64,000 nucleotides of DNA, from the NCBI GenBank assembly GCA_938086785.1, contig CALKCM010000007.1:22120-86119 (forward strand). Direction: 5' to 3'. This stretch comes from an uncultured Bacteroidia bacterium. Lineage in GTDB: Bacteria > Bacteroidota > Bacteroidia > NS11-12g > UBA955. Position numbers and translations under genes: made by a program. The notes beneath the pieces were generated by a model. That model did not search any database, had not been told where the DNA came from, and saw nothing but the letters and a program-made list of their open reading frames with translations. This document shows, in pieces, positions 33,178-41,869 of this stretch (position 1 is the first letter of the stretch; every line of letters begins with the position of its first letter).

Positions 33178-34270
33178 ATGAATGCAGACGATTTGAAAGA
33201 TATAAAAGGCCGCTTAGAGGCTTTGAGGGGGTATCTTTGACATTGATAGGAAACTGGCTGAAATAGCCGATGAAGAATCTCAAACTTTAGACCCTACATT
33301 CTGGGATGACTCTAAGAAAGCTGAGAAGCATTTAAAAAAGATAAAAAATAAAAAAATATGGACGGACTGTTATGCTGAACTAAATGCAGCCGTTGAAGAT
33401 GTTGAAATACTTCTTGAATTCTCTAGTTTAGGTGAAGCCTCCGATGAGGAGGTTAATGCAGCCGAAAAAAAGGCGCTTGCTCTTCTAAAGGATTTAGAAT
33501 TTCGAAACATGCTCCAAAGTGAAGAAGATAAGCTGGGCTGTATTGTGGAGATTAATGCGGGTGCTGGTGGAACGGAGAGTTGCGACTGGGCTGAAATGCT
33601 GCATCGGATGTACATCATGTTCGCAGAAAAGAACAATTTTAAAGTATCGGAATTGGAGAGGCAAGACGGCGAAGTTGCCGGAATTAAATCTGTTTCCTTA
33701 GAAATTACGGGAGATTTTTCTTTTGGATTTTTAAAGAGTGAAAATGGGGTTCATCGGATGGTTCGAATTTCTCCTTTCGATAGCAACGCCCGGAGACATA
33801 CCTCGTTTGCCAGTGTATACGTTTATCCCATGGCTGATGATACGATTGAAATAGACATTAAACCTGCAGATATTGACTTCCATACATCCAGAAGTGGAGG
33901 TGCCGGTGGTCAAAATGTAAATAAGGTGGAAACCAAGGTGCAACTCACGCATATACCCACAGGCATTGTGGTTGTATGCCAGATTGAGCGAAGTCAGTTG
34001 GGAAACAGAGAGCGGGCTATGCAAATGCTAAAATCAAGGCTTTATGAGCTTGAAATTGCCAAAAGGAACGAGGCAAGAGCTGAAATTGAGGATGGAAAAA
34101 TGAAAATAGAATGGGGTTCTCAAATACGGAATTATGTATTTCATCCCTACAAACTGGTTAAAGATGTGCGCACCTCTGAAGAAACAAGCAATGTTCAAAA
34201 TGTGATGGATGGTGAGCTTTGGCCATTTATTAAAAGCTATTTATTGACTCAGGCCAATACAAAATCTTAA
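33178..34270 (+). CDS. prfB: Peptide chain release factor 2, programmed frameshift
   Basis: RF2 recognises UGA/UAA and releases the peptide. The gene starts at ATG 33178 ([20 protein letters not shown]) and meets an in-frame TGA at 33238-33240. Skipping one base after CTT brings the ribosome into the frame starting GAC 33239 and yields a 363-aa protein. The long frame alone, from its first ATG at 33509, would lack the N-terminal 110 residues. In full numbering the stop-codon recognition tripeptide SPF is at 198-200 and the catalytic GGQ at 243-245. The shift makes RF2 synthesis self-limiting. The gene is convergent with the M1 peptidase. Confidence 0.96.
33226..33241 (+). other. RF2 +1 programmed frameshift site
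   Basis: AGGGGGTATCTTTGAC: an internal Shine-Dalgarno-like AGGGGG, three bases, the slippery CTT codon and TGA followed by C. It has the same layout as the Escherichia coli prfB site. Confidence 0.96.
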
Positions 34271-34296
34271 AATAACCGGAGGAGATTCGTGCATTT

Positions 34297-36924
34297 TTAC
34301 TTTTCAGTTAATTGACTTTCTAAGTCCTCTTTTTGCTCTTCTAAAAGGCTTATTTCTGCCGCTAAATCCGGTGTATCCGATGGATTCCTTTTCATTTGTT
34401 TTAGCCTTTCTTTTATTCCAAGTAAGGCGGAAGCAGTCACTGACTTATTTTTTCGTACACGTATTTCATTGATAAATGCACTGAGATTATTCGAATACAT
34501 GAATACATCTTGCATTAAAGCGGGCAGGTCAATTTCACCGAAGAACGGATGTTTTTTAAGCCTTGTGAAGTGTTCAAAGGTCTCATTGCCAGTCTCCAAA
34601 ACGTATAAACTTTGTATAAACCATCGTTTAGCCACGTCTATCTCAGGATTATTTAAGCCTTCTGCCATGTTCTCTCTTAGCTTAGCCTTATCCCAAATGC
34701 GGCTTATAGCTGCATTTGAAACCCAAATGCTGGGGTCTTTGATAAAAGAATATATATAATTTGAGTCTTTGGAAAGATCGGCCACTATAGAAAAACACTG
34801 GCTTCTGATTCTTGATGGATTGGTTTGATCTCTCGCCACGGAATCTATAAACTCTAATCCAATGGCCGCTCCTATTTTAGGATCGCTGATGCTGTTAAAA
34901 TAAGGAAATAGTACATTTTGCGCCAGGTATTGACTTTTACTGGTCATGGCATCTTTCATCATAAGAATTCGAAGGGAGTCTTTTAAGGCAAAATTGCCTG
35001 TGCTCTGCTCTGTTTCTGTGAGTTTCTCGTACTCTGCCCAAAGGTTGGATTTTGCACTGGGTGTACTGGCATTAACAAAGGCTAAATAGACCTTTTTGAA
35101 ATCTAAAATACCATCATTAGAGACGGGGTAAGTTATATTTCCTATGGCATAATTCTCAGGATCTACAATGAGCCAATCGGGCTCCAATAGCCCAAAATCA
35201 AAACGGACTAAAGGCTCATCTACTCGGAAGCTTGCATTCTGTACTTTCCCTTGTATGGAGTACTGCACATCCATTTTCCCATACGCAAATGAAAATGCTC
35301 CTGCTGGTTGATAAAGCAACATGTGATATAGGCTATCTTTCTTTATCGAAACCTCGTAATTGGGATAGGTAAATCTTTTGTACCATTGATCAAAAAACCA
35401 GGCCAAATCTTTGCCGGTCACTTCTTCAAAACACAAACGCAACTGATCTACCTCGGCGTTGTCAAAGGCGTATCTTTTAAGATATAAACCGATGGATGAT
35501 TTAAAGGCTTCCTCTCCTACTTCATGACGGAGCGCATGCAGTATTAGAGCCCCTTTTTGATAGGAGGTTACGTCAAAGACATCATTGGTTGTTTTATAAT
35601 TGTGTCTGAGCAGTGTATTCCCGGTAAACGCTCCCCAATTGGCATAACTCGTTTTAAAGCCATTCAGCGTTTCATCTGCTGCTATTGCCCCATATTTATG
35701 TGCTTTCCATAAGTATTCGCCATATGTTGCAAAGCTTTCATTTAAGGTGATATTAGCCCAAGACTCGGCAGTAACATAATCGCCAAACCATTGATGAAAT
35801 AGCTCGTGGCTGATATAGTCTTCTAAATTATTGTCCAATAAATCTCCTTTGGATTGGTGAAGGCCTTCCATATGCACGGTTGCCGATGTGTTTTCCATAG
35901 CTCCACTCACAAAGTCTCGCACAACTACTTGACTGTACTTGTCCCACGGGTATGAGATGCCGGTGTAATCACTAAAGAACTGAATCATTTCTGGAGTATT
36001 TCCAAAAATATCTTTTGCGCTTTTTTCATATGCTTTTTCTACCCAATAATGAACAGGTATTCCGTTCCATTGATCCTTTACTATAGCCCAATTTCCAACT
36101 GCTAGCATAGTCAAATACACGGCATGCGCCTTACTTTGTTCCCAAATAACGGTCTTTAAACCCTTCTCTAACGTTTCTCCTATCCTTTTACCATTGCTTA
36201 ATACTTTCATGGTGTCTGGCACTGTCACTTCTATACGCTGGCTGTGTTTTTGGTTGGGCGCATCTATGGTAGGAAACCATCTGGAATTGCTTTCTGTTTC
36301 TCCTTGGGTCCAAAATTGACGTGGGATATTTCTTTGTAAATTAGCATTTATGAAATAATAGCCATCGTCGCCAGCTATCGCTCCATTATTTCGATTTCTT
36401 TTTTCTTTCTGTGAGGTGCTGTAATCGATGCTAATTTTAAAGGATTGATTTCTGGAGACGGCTCTTTTTAAGTAAATGATGATACGCATCGAGTCTAAAG
36501 CATATCTAAAGGGAAGATGCTCCCCATTGATTGCATCTTTCACTGATCCTATTTTTAATTTTTTAGCATCTAGAATAAGGCTGTCTTGAGTGTAAAAGAC
36601 GGGGCTCAAATCTAAAATTGCCGTTCCAATGATTTCCTGTTTTTCAAAATCTAAATGCAGTTTTAAATCGGTATGGCTCAAGGACCAATATCTATTCTCA
36701 CTTGCCTTATGCAATTTAAACCAGTTCGATTCTACCACAGCTGATTCCCATAAATCTTCACTCTCTATTTGGTCTATATCTTCGAATGTATCGTCACTGC
36801 TGGCATCTTCCAAGTAGATGTCTTCAAATAAAGCATTTTGGCCATTAACGGCTATTTTTCTTTTTTGAGGTAAGCCGCAGCATGCACCCAGCAAAAAGGC
36901 TACTATGAATGGATATCTTTTCAT
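34297..36924 (-). CDS. M1 family metallopeptidase
   Basis: The 875-aa zinc aminopeptidase-like protein begins with a lipoprotein-type signal (FLLGAC, Cys15). The N-terminal beta domain spans about residues 60-270, and the GAMENT exopeptidase motif precedes the zinc site. The site is HELFHQWFGDY with His373, Glu374 and His377, and Glu396 in LNESFATY. The C-terminal region is helical (HEAT-like), ending in a Glu-rich coil. It should trim peptides in the periplasm. It overlaps aroE by 4 nt (ATGA), making a leftward operon dedA-aroE-M1. Confidence 0.95.
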   Translation of the reverse strand: MKRYPFIVAFLLGACCGLPQKRKIAVNGQNALFEDIYLEDASSDDTFEDIDQIESEDLWESAVVESNWFKLHKASENRYWSLSHTDLKLHLDFEKQEIIGTAILDLSPVFYTQDSLILDAKKLKIGSVKDAINGEHLPFRYALDSMRIIIYLKRAVSRNQSFKISIDYSTSQKEKRNRNNGAIAGDDGYYFINANLQRNIPRQFWTQGETESNSRWFPTIDAPNQKHSQRIEVTVPDTMKVLSNGKRIGETLEKGLKTVIWEQSKAHAVYLTMLAVGNWAIVKDQWNGIPVHYWVEKAYEKSAKDIFGNTPEMIQFFSDYTGISYPWDKYSQVVVRDFVSGAMENTSATVHMEGLHQSKGDLLDNNLEDYISHELFHQWFGDYVTAESWANITLNESFATYGEYLWKAHKYGAIAADETLNGFKTSYANWGAFTGNTLLRHNYKTTNDVFDVTSYQKGALILHALRHEVGEEAFKSSIGLYLKRYAFDNAEVDQLRLCFEEVTGKDLAWFFDQWYKRFTYPNYEVSIKKDSLYHMLLYQPAGAFSFAYGKMDVQYSIQGKVQNASFRVDEPLVRFDFGLLEPDWLIVDPENYAIGNITYPVSNDGILDFKKVYLAFVNASTPSAKSNLWAEYEKLTETEQSTGNFALKDSLRILMMKDAMTSKSQYLAQNVLFPYFNSISDPKIGAAIGLEFIDSVARDQTNPSRIRSQCFSIVADLSKDSNYIYSFIKDPSIWVSNAAISRIWDKAKLRENMAEGLNNPEIDVAKRWFIQSLYVLETGNETFEHFTRLKKHPFFGEIDLPALMQDVFMYSNNLSAFINEIRVRKNKSVTASALLGIKERLKQMKRNPSDTPDLAAEISLLEEQKEDLESQLTEK

Positions 36925-37649
36925 TGGACGAATAAATTGAATGAGAAAAAGGCTTGCTCACGCAACATTTCCTCGCCATTAAAAATAGCTGCACCTTGCG
37001 CTTCACATCGTTTTAAAAACTTCGTTTTCATGGGATTATAAACTAAATCTATGCAGGTATGGTTTTCCGAAATGGAAGGATAATGTATCTCAACTGCATT
37101 ACTGGTCAAGGGTTCCATGCCCAAGGGAGTCGAGTTGATAAGAAGGTCATATTCGGATAAAACGGCTTTATTTATATCTGAGTAGGCAAATTGATTTTCC
37201 AGTGGTTTTCTGCTCACAAAAGAATAGGGTATTTTTAATGCATTGAGCACATAACGAACAGCCTTGGAAGATCCACCTGTTCCAAAAATAAGGGCTTTTT
37301 TTGATGTTTTGGCCAAGGGCATCATGGTTTTCATAAAGCCATATACATCCGTATTGTATCCAAAAAGCTTATTATCTCTAATTGCAATTGTATTTAAAGC
37401 CCCAATTTCTTTGACTTCTGGTGATACTTCATCCATTTTTTCAATGAGAATGGATTTATGGGGAATGGTAACATTCAATCCTTGATACTGAAAAATATCA
37501 TAGGCAAAGAATTGTTCAATTTCTGCTTTTGTAGGAAGTTCTATTAAATCATACCTGCCTAAAATTTGGCTTTCTTCAAAAAAGCCTTTGAAAATTTCGG
37601 GAGATTTACTATGTGCCACCGGAAACCCAACTAATCCTAAGCGAACCAT
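36921..37649 (-). CDS. aroE: Shikimate dehydrogenase
   Basis: NADPH-dependent reduction of 3-dehydroshikimate in the pathway to chorismate. The 242-aa protein is slightly shorter than most (about 270). The substrate site SKSPEIF and NVTIPHKS (catalytic Lys) lie in the N-terminal domain. Next come NTDVYGF (conserved Asp), the dinucleotide loop IFGTGGSSKAV, and NSTPLGM. The C-terminal FNGEEMLREQAFFSF is also conserved. It is placed between dedA (3-nt gap) and the M1 peptidase (4-nt overlap); the functional link among the three is unclear. Confidence 0.94.
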   Translation of the reverse strand: MVRLGLVGFPVAHSKSPEIFKGFFEESQILGRYDLIELPTKAEIEQFFAYDIFQYQGLNVTIPHKSILIEKMDEVSPEVKEIGALNTIAIRDNKLFGYNTDVYGFMKTMMPLAKTSKKALIFGTGGSSKAVRYVLNALKIPYSFVSRKPLENQFAYSDINKAVLSEYDLLINSTPLGMEPLTSNAVEIHYPSISENHTCIDLVYNPMKTKFLKRCEAQGAAIFNGEEMLREQAFFSFNLFVQ

Positions 37650-37652
37650 AAA

Positions 37653-38303
37653 TTATTTAATGAATTTTTGTTTAACCACTTGAAATAAAATAGGCAGAAG
37701 ACTGATGCCAATAATTGCAAAAACAACAATTTCAAAATGCTCTTTTACCCAAGCATTATGCCCAAATATGTAGCCTAAAACACTAATACTTACCACCCAT
37801 AGCACTGCACCGCTGATGCAATATGCAATAAATTTCCGATATTTCATGCTTCCCATGCCGGCCACAAAGGGGGCAAAGGTTCTTACAATGGGAACAAAAC
37901 GAGCCATAATGATGGTTTTGCCTCCATGCTTTTCGTAAAATGCCTCGGTTTGATCGAGGTACTCTTTCTTGAGTAGCTTCCAGTTTAAATCGAAGATGCG
38001 CACCCCTATTTTTTTACCAATAAAATAGTTGGTATTGTCACCAAGTAATGCAGCTGTAATTAGCAGTGGAATAATGATCATAATATTAAATTCATCGGGT
38101 TGTCTTGCAGCCAAAGCTCCTGCAGCAAACAGCAAGGAATCTCCGGGCAATAAGGGCATAAAAACTAAGCCCGTTTCTACAAAAACAATTAAGAAAAGTA
38201 TGCCATACAACCAAACCCCGTAATCCTTGATCCAGCCATCCAAATAGTCATTGAGATGCAAAAGGAAATCAAGTCCGTCACTAAAAATATTAAGCAATTC
38301 CAT
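37653..38303 (-). CDS. DedA family membrane protein
   Basis: The 216-aa inner-membrane protein of the DedA/SNARE-associated family is linked to recycling of undecaprenyl phosphate and other lipid carriers. Family marks include FVETGLVFMPLLPGDSLLFAAG, IGKKIG and the FEKHGGK-like segment YEKHGGKTIIMARFVPIVRTFAPFVAGMG with the conserved Arg residues. About five hydrophobic stretches are visible. The start is ATG 38303; a GTG two codons upstream (38309) is possible but less likely. A TAAAATTG promoter box lies 8 nt before the ATG. Confidence 0.93.
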   Translation of the reverse strand: MELLNIFSDGLDFLLHLNDYLDGWIKDYGVWLYGILFLIVFVETGLVFMPLLPGDSLLFAAGALAARQPDEFNIMIIIPLLITAALLGDNTNYFIGKKIGVRIFDLNWKLLKKEYLDQTEAFYEKHGGKTIIMARFVPIVRTFAPFVAGMGSMKYRKFIAYCISGAVLWVVSISVLGYIFGHNAWVKEHFEIVVFAIIGISLLPILFQVVKQKFIK

Positions 38304-38311
38304 TAACACTG

Positions 38312-38319
38312 CAATTTTA
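38312..38319 (-). promoter_or_regulatory. -7 box for the dedA-aroE-M1 operon
   Basis: TAAAATTG on the minus strand (one mismatch to TAnnTTTG), divergent from the tiny lipoprotein promoter. Confidence 0.55.
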
Positions 38320-38343
38320 TGGCTTTTTTAGCGTTAATATTTG

Positions 38344-38351
38344 TAAATTTG
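38344..38351 (+). promoter_or_regulatory. -7 box for the 37-aa lipoprotein
   Basis: TAAATTTG, 6 nt before ATG 38358. Confidence 0.7.
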
Positions 38352-38357
38352 CCCACA

Positions 38358-38471
38358 ATGAAACGCATTATCTTTCTTCTTGGAATACTCCTAACCATTG
38401 GCTTGGGGTCCTGTTGTGCAAGCAAGGGAGGCAAATCAAAACCTAAATCTGGTTGCGATTGTGGATTTTAG
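38358..38471 (+). CDS. Tiny Cys-rich lipoprotein, 37 aa
   Basis: A short ORF with an excellent lipoprotein signal: MKRIIFLLGILLTIGLGSCC, lipobox LGSC (Cys19). The mature part is only about 19 residues, CCASKGGKSKPK then SGCDCGF, ending in a CxC pair. A consensus promoter directly upstream and a hydrophobic, Lys-started signal argue that it is translated. Four Cys in 19 residues could bind metal or form disulfides. Small lipoproteins of this style are common in Flavobacteriia and usually unannotated; no function is known. Confidence 0.7.
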   Translation: MKRIIFLLGILLTIGLGSCCASKGGKSKPKSGCDCGF

Positions 38472-38576
38472 TCCTAGCACTTATATTTTATTCCTTTTCG
38501 CAGCGTTCATCATCTAAATTTTAAAAATAAAACACCTTATTTATTCACAAGAATTCATTATGAAACTCGCTTGTTT

Positions 38577-38584
38577 TATAATTG
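38577..38584 (+). promoter_or_regulatory. -7 box for the helicase-nuclease
   Basis: TATAATTG (one mismatch), 4 nt before GTG 38589. It sits inside the longest frame (from TTG 38571), excluding that start. Confidence 0.5.
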
Positions 38585-38588
38585 TAAT

Positions 38589-41500
38589 GTGGATACAACT
38601 GTCTTTGCTGAACGCTACGAAAAATTAAATACGGAACAAAAACATGCGGTCAATTGCATGGAAGGTCCTGTTATGGTTATTGCAGGTCCTGGAACTGGTA
38701 AAACAGAAATTCTAGCAGCGCGAATTTGCAATATTCTTTTAAAGACAGATACCCAAGCGAATAACATTTTATGCCTTACCTATACTGAAGCAGGAGTTAG
38801 CGCAATGCGTAAAAGGCTCATCACTTTTATAGGTGACGAAGCATATAAAGTAAACATTCATACTTTTCACAGTTTGTGCAAACGCATTATTGATAGTTAC
38901 CCTTCTTTCTTTGAGGACAAAATCTTCAATGTGATGGATGATCTCACACGAAAGAAACTCATTGAAGAAATTCAATTAGGTTTGCCATTGAACAACCCTT
39001 GGCATGCATCTGTGTTGCAGTCCGAAAAGGAAAATGGCAATAATAATGGCAATCCCATTGCTGATTTAGAACGATTGTTTTATGCCTTAACAGAGAACAA
39101 TATCAGCTCAGAAACCATACAAATTGAGTTGGATAAATTAAGCAATGATGAAAACTACAAAATTGCTTTCCCCGAAGATTTATATAAAGTCAATAGAGGG
39201 GAAAACAAAAAAGGAGATATTAACCCAAAAATAAGAGAGATAAAACTTAACAAATGGGAAAAGCTAAAAGCCGCAAGCGAAATTCATACGATTTACGAAA
39301 AGCGAAAACAAGAACTAAACTATGCCGATTTTAGCGATTTACTGGTTTGGGCTTCTGAAGCAATGAAATCCAATGAAGAATTACTCATGATGGTTCAAGA
39401 ACACTATCAGTATATTCTAGTGGATGAATTTCAAGATACCAACCCATTGCAGAGCGAAATCCTTTATCAGCTCCTAAGTTTTTTTGAGGATAATCCCAAT
39501 TGCTTCGTGGTGGGTGATGATGATCAAAGCATTTACTCATTCCAAGGAGCCGATGTAGGGAATATGCAGGCCTATTACGAAAAATACAAGGGCCAACTGC
39601 AAATGATTAGTTTAGTTAATAATTACAGAAGTAGCGAGGCCATTTTACAGGCTTCAAGTAGGTATATCCAACATAATTCTGATCGACTGGCCTCCACCAT
39701 TCCAGGTGTGAGTAAAAATTTGATTGCCTCAGGTACTTTTGCTGAGCAAAACCAAAGTCCCGTCTTTTATGAATGCGACTCGAGTGAGAAACAATTTACC
39801 GCTGTTTGTGAAAAAATAAAAGTTCTGCTTGCTGAGGGAGTGAACCCCGAAGAGATTGCCGTTTTGGCGAGTAAAAACTATGCTCTTTTTGAACTGGCAA
39901 ACATCCTTTCTGCATCGGATATGACCTATGAGTTGGTGAAACCCATTGATATTTTAAAGGAACAAAACATAACAGAAATTATACTTTGGTTAAGTTATTT
40001 CAGCAGAGAAAGCAATAAGCCAAATACTGCAGGAGTAGAGTTATTCAAATTACTGCATACTACAGACATGGATACCATTGAGATTCAAAAGCTGTTTTAT
40101 ACTTGGGAGGAGAATAAAACCACTCATATTATAGAGAGTTTGCTCAATGATTCTGATGCAACATTAGATATGTTCAAGCCAAATTTTGCACCTTTAGCTA
40201 AAACCATCCTCGATTTGCAAAAGGAATGGGGTTCCATGTCCGCGCCAGAATTTATACAAAAAGTAAATACCGATTTAGGCTTTGTAAAACGAGCAATTCG
40301 CTCCAAAAACTCCAAACACAATTTACAAGTACTCTACTCATTTTTAAAGTTTATTGAAGAGTCTAGCAAGAATCATCCATTTGAGAACATGGAGTTTCAT
40401 CTTAGGCAAATAATCGAACACATTACTTATCAAATTCCAGTACCTATTTATCCGGTCTTAAGCAGTAAAGAAAGCATTAAACTGCTCACCATGCACGGAT
40501 CTAAGGGTTTAGAATTTGAGCATGTGTTTGTGATAAATGTAGATGAGAAAGGCTTTGCAAAAAGCAAGAAAAGAGACCTTGGATTAATAAGTCTTTTCAA
40601 CAATCACTTAAGCACACATTCGCAACTAGCCGATCCAAATAGTTTAGTTGAAGAAACCAAAGCATTGCACGAATTACGCAGACTTTGGTACGTTGCATTA
40701 ACCAGAGCAAAAAAGGGGGTGTATTTGTATAGTTCCGATATAGGTAGGCCTTTTAAGGGGAAAGCAGAGTTAACAGCGGATATGGAAACCTATGAAGCAA
40801 ATGCCAATGGCGAAGCTCTTCTGCAGAACATTACTAAACTCTTGGTGAGTAATCCAGGCAATAAAATAACCTCAGATAAAAATTGGATACAGAATAAAAT
40901 TGAGAATTATGTATTTTCCCCCTCCTCATTGAGCTCTTTTCTTTCATGCGAAAATGAATTCTATTACACTAGATTACTGAGTATTCCAAGCGCAGGAAAT
41001 GTGTATATGGCTCATGGAAATGCCGTTCACAAGGCCTTGGAAAAGCTGAATTTACGATGGATTAACCATGAAGAAAAAATGGATAAAGAGACCTTTATTC
41101 AGCACTTTAAAGAACATTGGTATACCCAAAGAGGATTGGTCTCCGAAGAGCAGTATAAACTAAAACTTATCGAAGGTGAAAAAGTTCTGAGTAAGTATTT
41201 TGATAAACGAGTACCTGAGATGTACGATCATATAAATACTTTTTCAGAGATGCAGTTTGATGGACAAATTGCTGGAGTTCCTTTTAAAGGAAAAGTTGAC
41301 AAGGTTCACTTCACCGAAGTGAATGGAAACAGAAACAACTTTGTTGTAACGGATTATAAATCAGGTTCCTTAAACGGATCCAAAAAGAAATTCAAAACTC
41401 CTGGAGCAAAAGCTAGAAAGAACATCCCATTCAATATTTCCGATAATTCATATTGGGTTCAGGCCGCCATTTATGCCTATATTTTAGTAAAACAAAATCC

Positions 41501-41732
41501 GACATGGATACTAAACCGAATAGAACTTGATGTAATTAGTCCAACGAACTCGGAGATGGAGGTACTGTCACACTCGTTGGACCAAGAAGATTTTGAATTC
41601 ATAGAAACCCTTGCCCTGCGTGCCAATGAAGGTTTAAATGCTCCAAATTTCCCAAAAGGTTGTGGCAAGGACAGCTGTGAATGGTGTCATTTTACAAAAA
41701 CATACATGCCTCCGGTTGAGAAGGAAGACTAG
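38589..41732 (+). CDS. UvrD-family helicase fused to PD-(D/E)XK nuclease
   Basis: The 1047-aa AddA/AdnB-like DNA repair enzyme begins with SF1A motifs in order: Walker A AGPGTGKTEIL, LTYTEAGVSAMR, DEFQDTNPLQ (Walker B), GDDDQSIYSFQGA, MHGSKGLEFEHVF and WYVALTRAKKG. From about residue 770 a RecB-type nuclease domain follows, with FSPSSLSSFLSC, HGNAVHKALE, GKVDKVH, VTDYKSG and an Ala/Tyr-rich QAAIYAYI. Four Cys (787, 1025, 1030, 1033) could hold an iron-sulfur cluster as in AddB. It probably processes DNA ends; no AddB partner gene is adjacent. The start is GTG 38589 because of the promoter position. Confidence 0.92.
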   Translation: MDTTVFAERYEKLNTEQKHAVNCMEGPVMVIAGPGTGKTEILAARICNILLKTDTQANNILCLTYTEAGVSAMRKRLITFIGDEAYKVNIHTFHSLCKRIIDSYPSFFEDKIFNVMDDLTRKKLIEEIQLGLPLNNPWHASVLQSEKENGNNNGNPIADLERLFYALTENNISSETIQIELDKLSNDENYKIAFPEDLYKVNRGENKKGDINPKIREIKLNKWEKLKAASEIHTIYEKRKQELNYADFSDLLVWASEAMKSNEELLMMVQEHYQYILVDEFQDTNPLQSEILYQLLSFFEDNPNCFVVGDDDQSIYSFQGADVGNMQAYYEKYKGQLQMISLVNNYRSSEAILQASSRYIQHNSDRLASTIPGVSKNLIASGTFAEQNQSPVFYECDSSEKQFTAVCEKIKVLLAEGVNPEEIAVLASKNYALFELANILSASDMTYELVKPIDILKEQNITEIILWLSYFSRESNKPNTAGVELFKLLHTTDMDTIEIQKLFYTWEENKTTHIIESLLNDSDATLDMFKPNFAPLAKTILDLQKEWGSMSAPEFIQKVNTDLGFVKRAIRSKNSKHNLQVLYSFLKFIEESSKNHPFENMEFHLRQIIEHITYQIPVPIYPVLSSKESIKLLTMHGSKGLEFEHVFVINVDEKGFAKSKKRDLGLISLFNNHLSTHSQLADPNSLVEETKALHELRRLWYVALTRAKKGVYLYSSDIGRPFKGKAELTADMETYEANANGEALLQNITKLLVSNPGNKITSDKNWIQNKIENYVFSPSSLSSFLSCENEFYYTRLLSIPSAGNVYMAHGNAVHKALEKLNLRWINHEEKMDKETFIQHFKEHWYTQRGLVSEEQYKLKLIEGEKVLSKYFDKRVPEMYDHINTFSEMQFDGQIAGVPFKGKVDKVHFTEVNGNRNNFVVTDYKSGSLNGSKKKFKTPGAKARKNIPFNISDNSYWVQAAIYAYILVKQNPTWILNRIELDVISPTNSEMEVLSHSLDQEDFEFIETLALRANEGLNAPNFPKGCGKDSCEWCHFTKTYMPPVEKED

Positions 41733-41855
41733 AGTTTCCCTAAAACAACATTCGCAGCTTGCGCATACAATATTTGAGATCCAGCCACTTAAGATTAGTC
41801 ATCAGACTGAATAAAAGTAAAGCAATCCCTGATTAAATTTTTCCGCTACCGATTG

Positions 41856-41863
41856 TACCTTTG
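41856..41863 (+). promoter_or_regulatory. -7 box for pepD
   Basis: TACCTTTG, 6 nt before ATG 41870; it overlaps the TTG (41861) that opens the longer frame. Confidence 0.7.
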
Positions 41864-41869
41864 TTAGTA

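Noticed and set aside
38561..38629. ORF MKLACFIIVMWIQLSLL... overlapping the helicase start in another frame
   Set aside because: It is only 22 codons, its start precedes the helicase promoter box, and it overlaps strong coding sequence.
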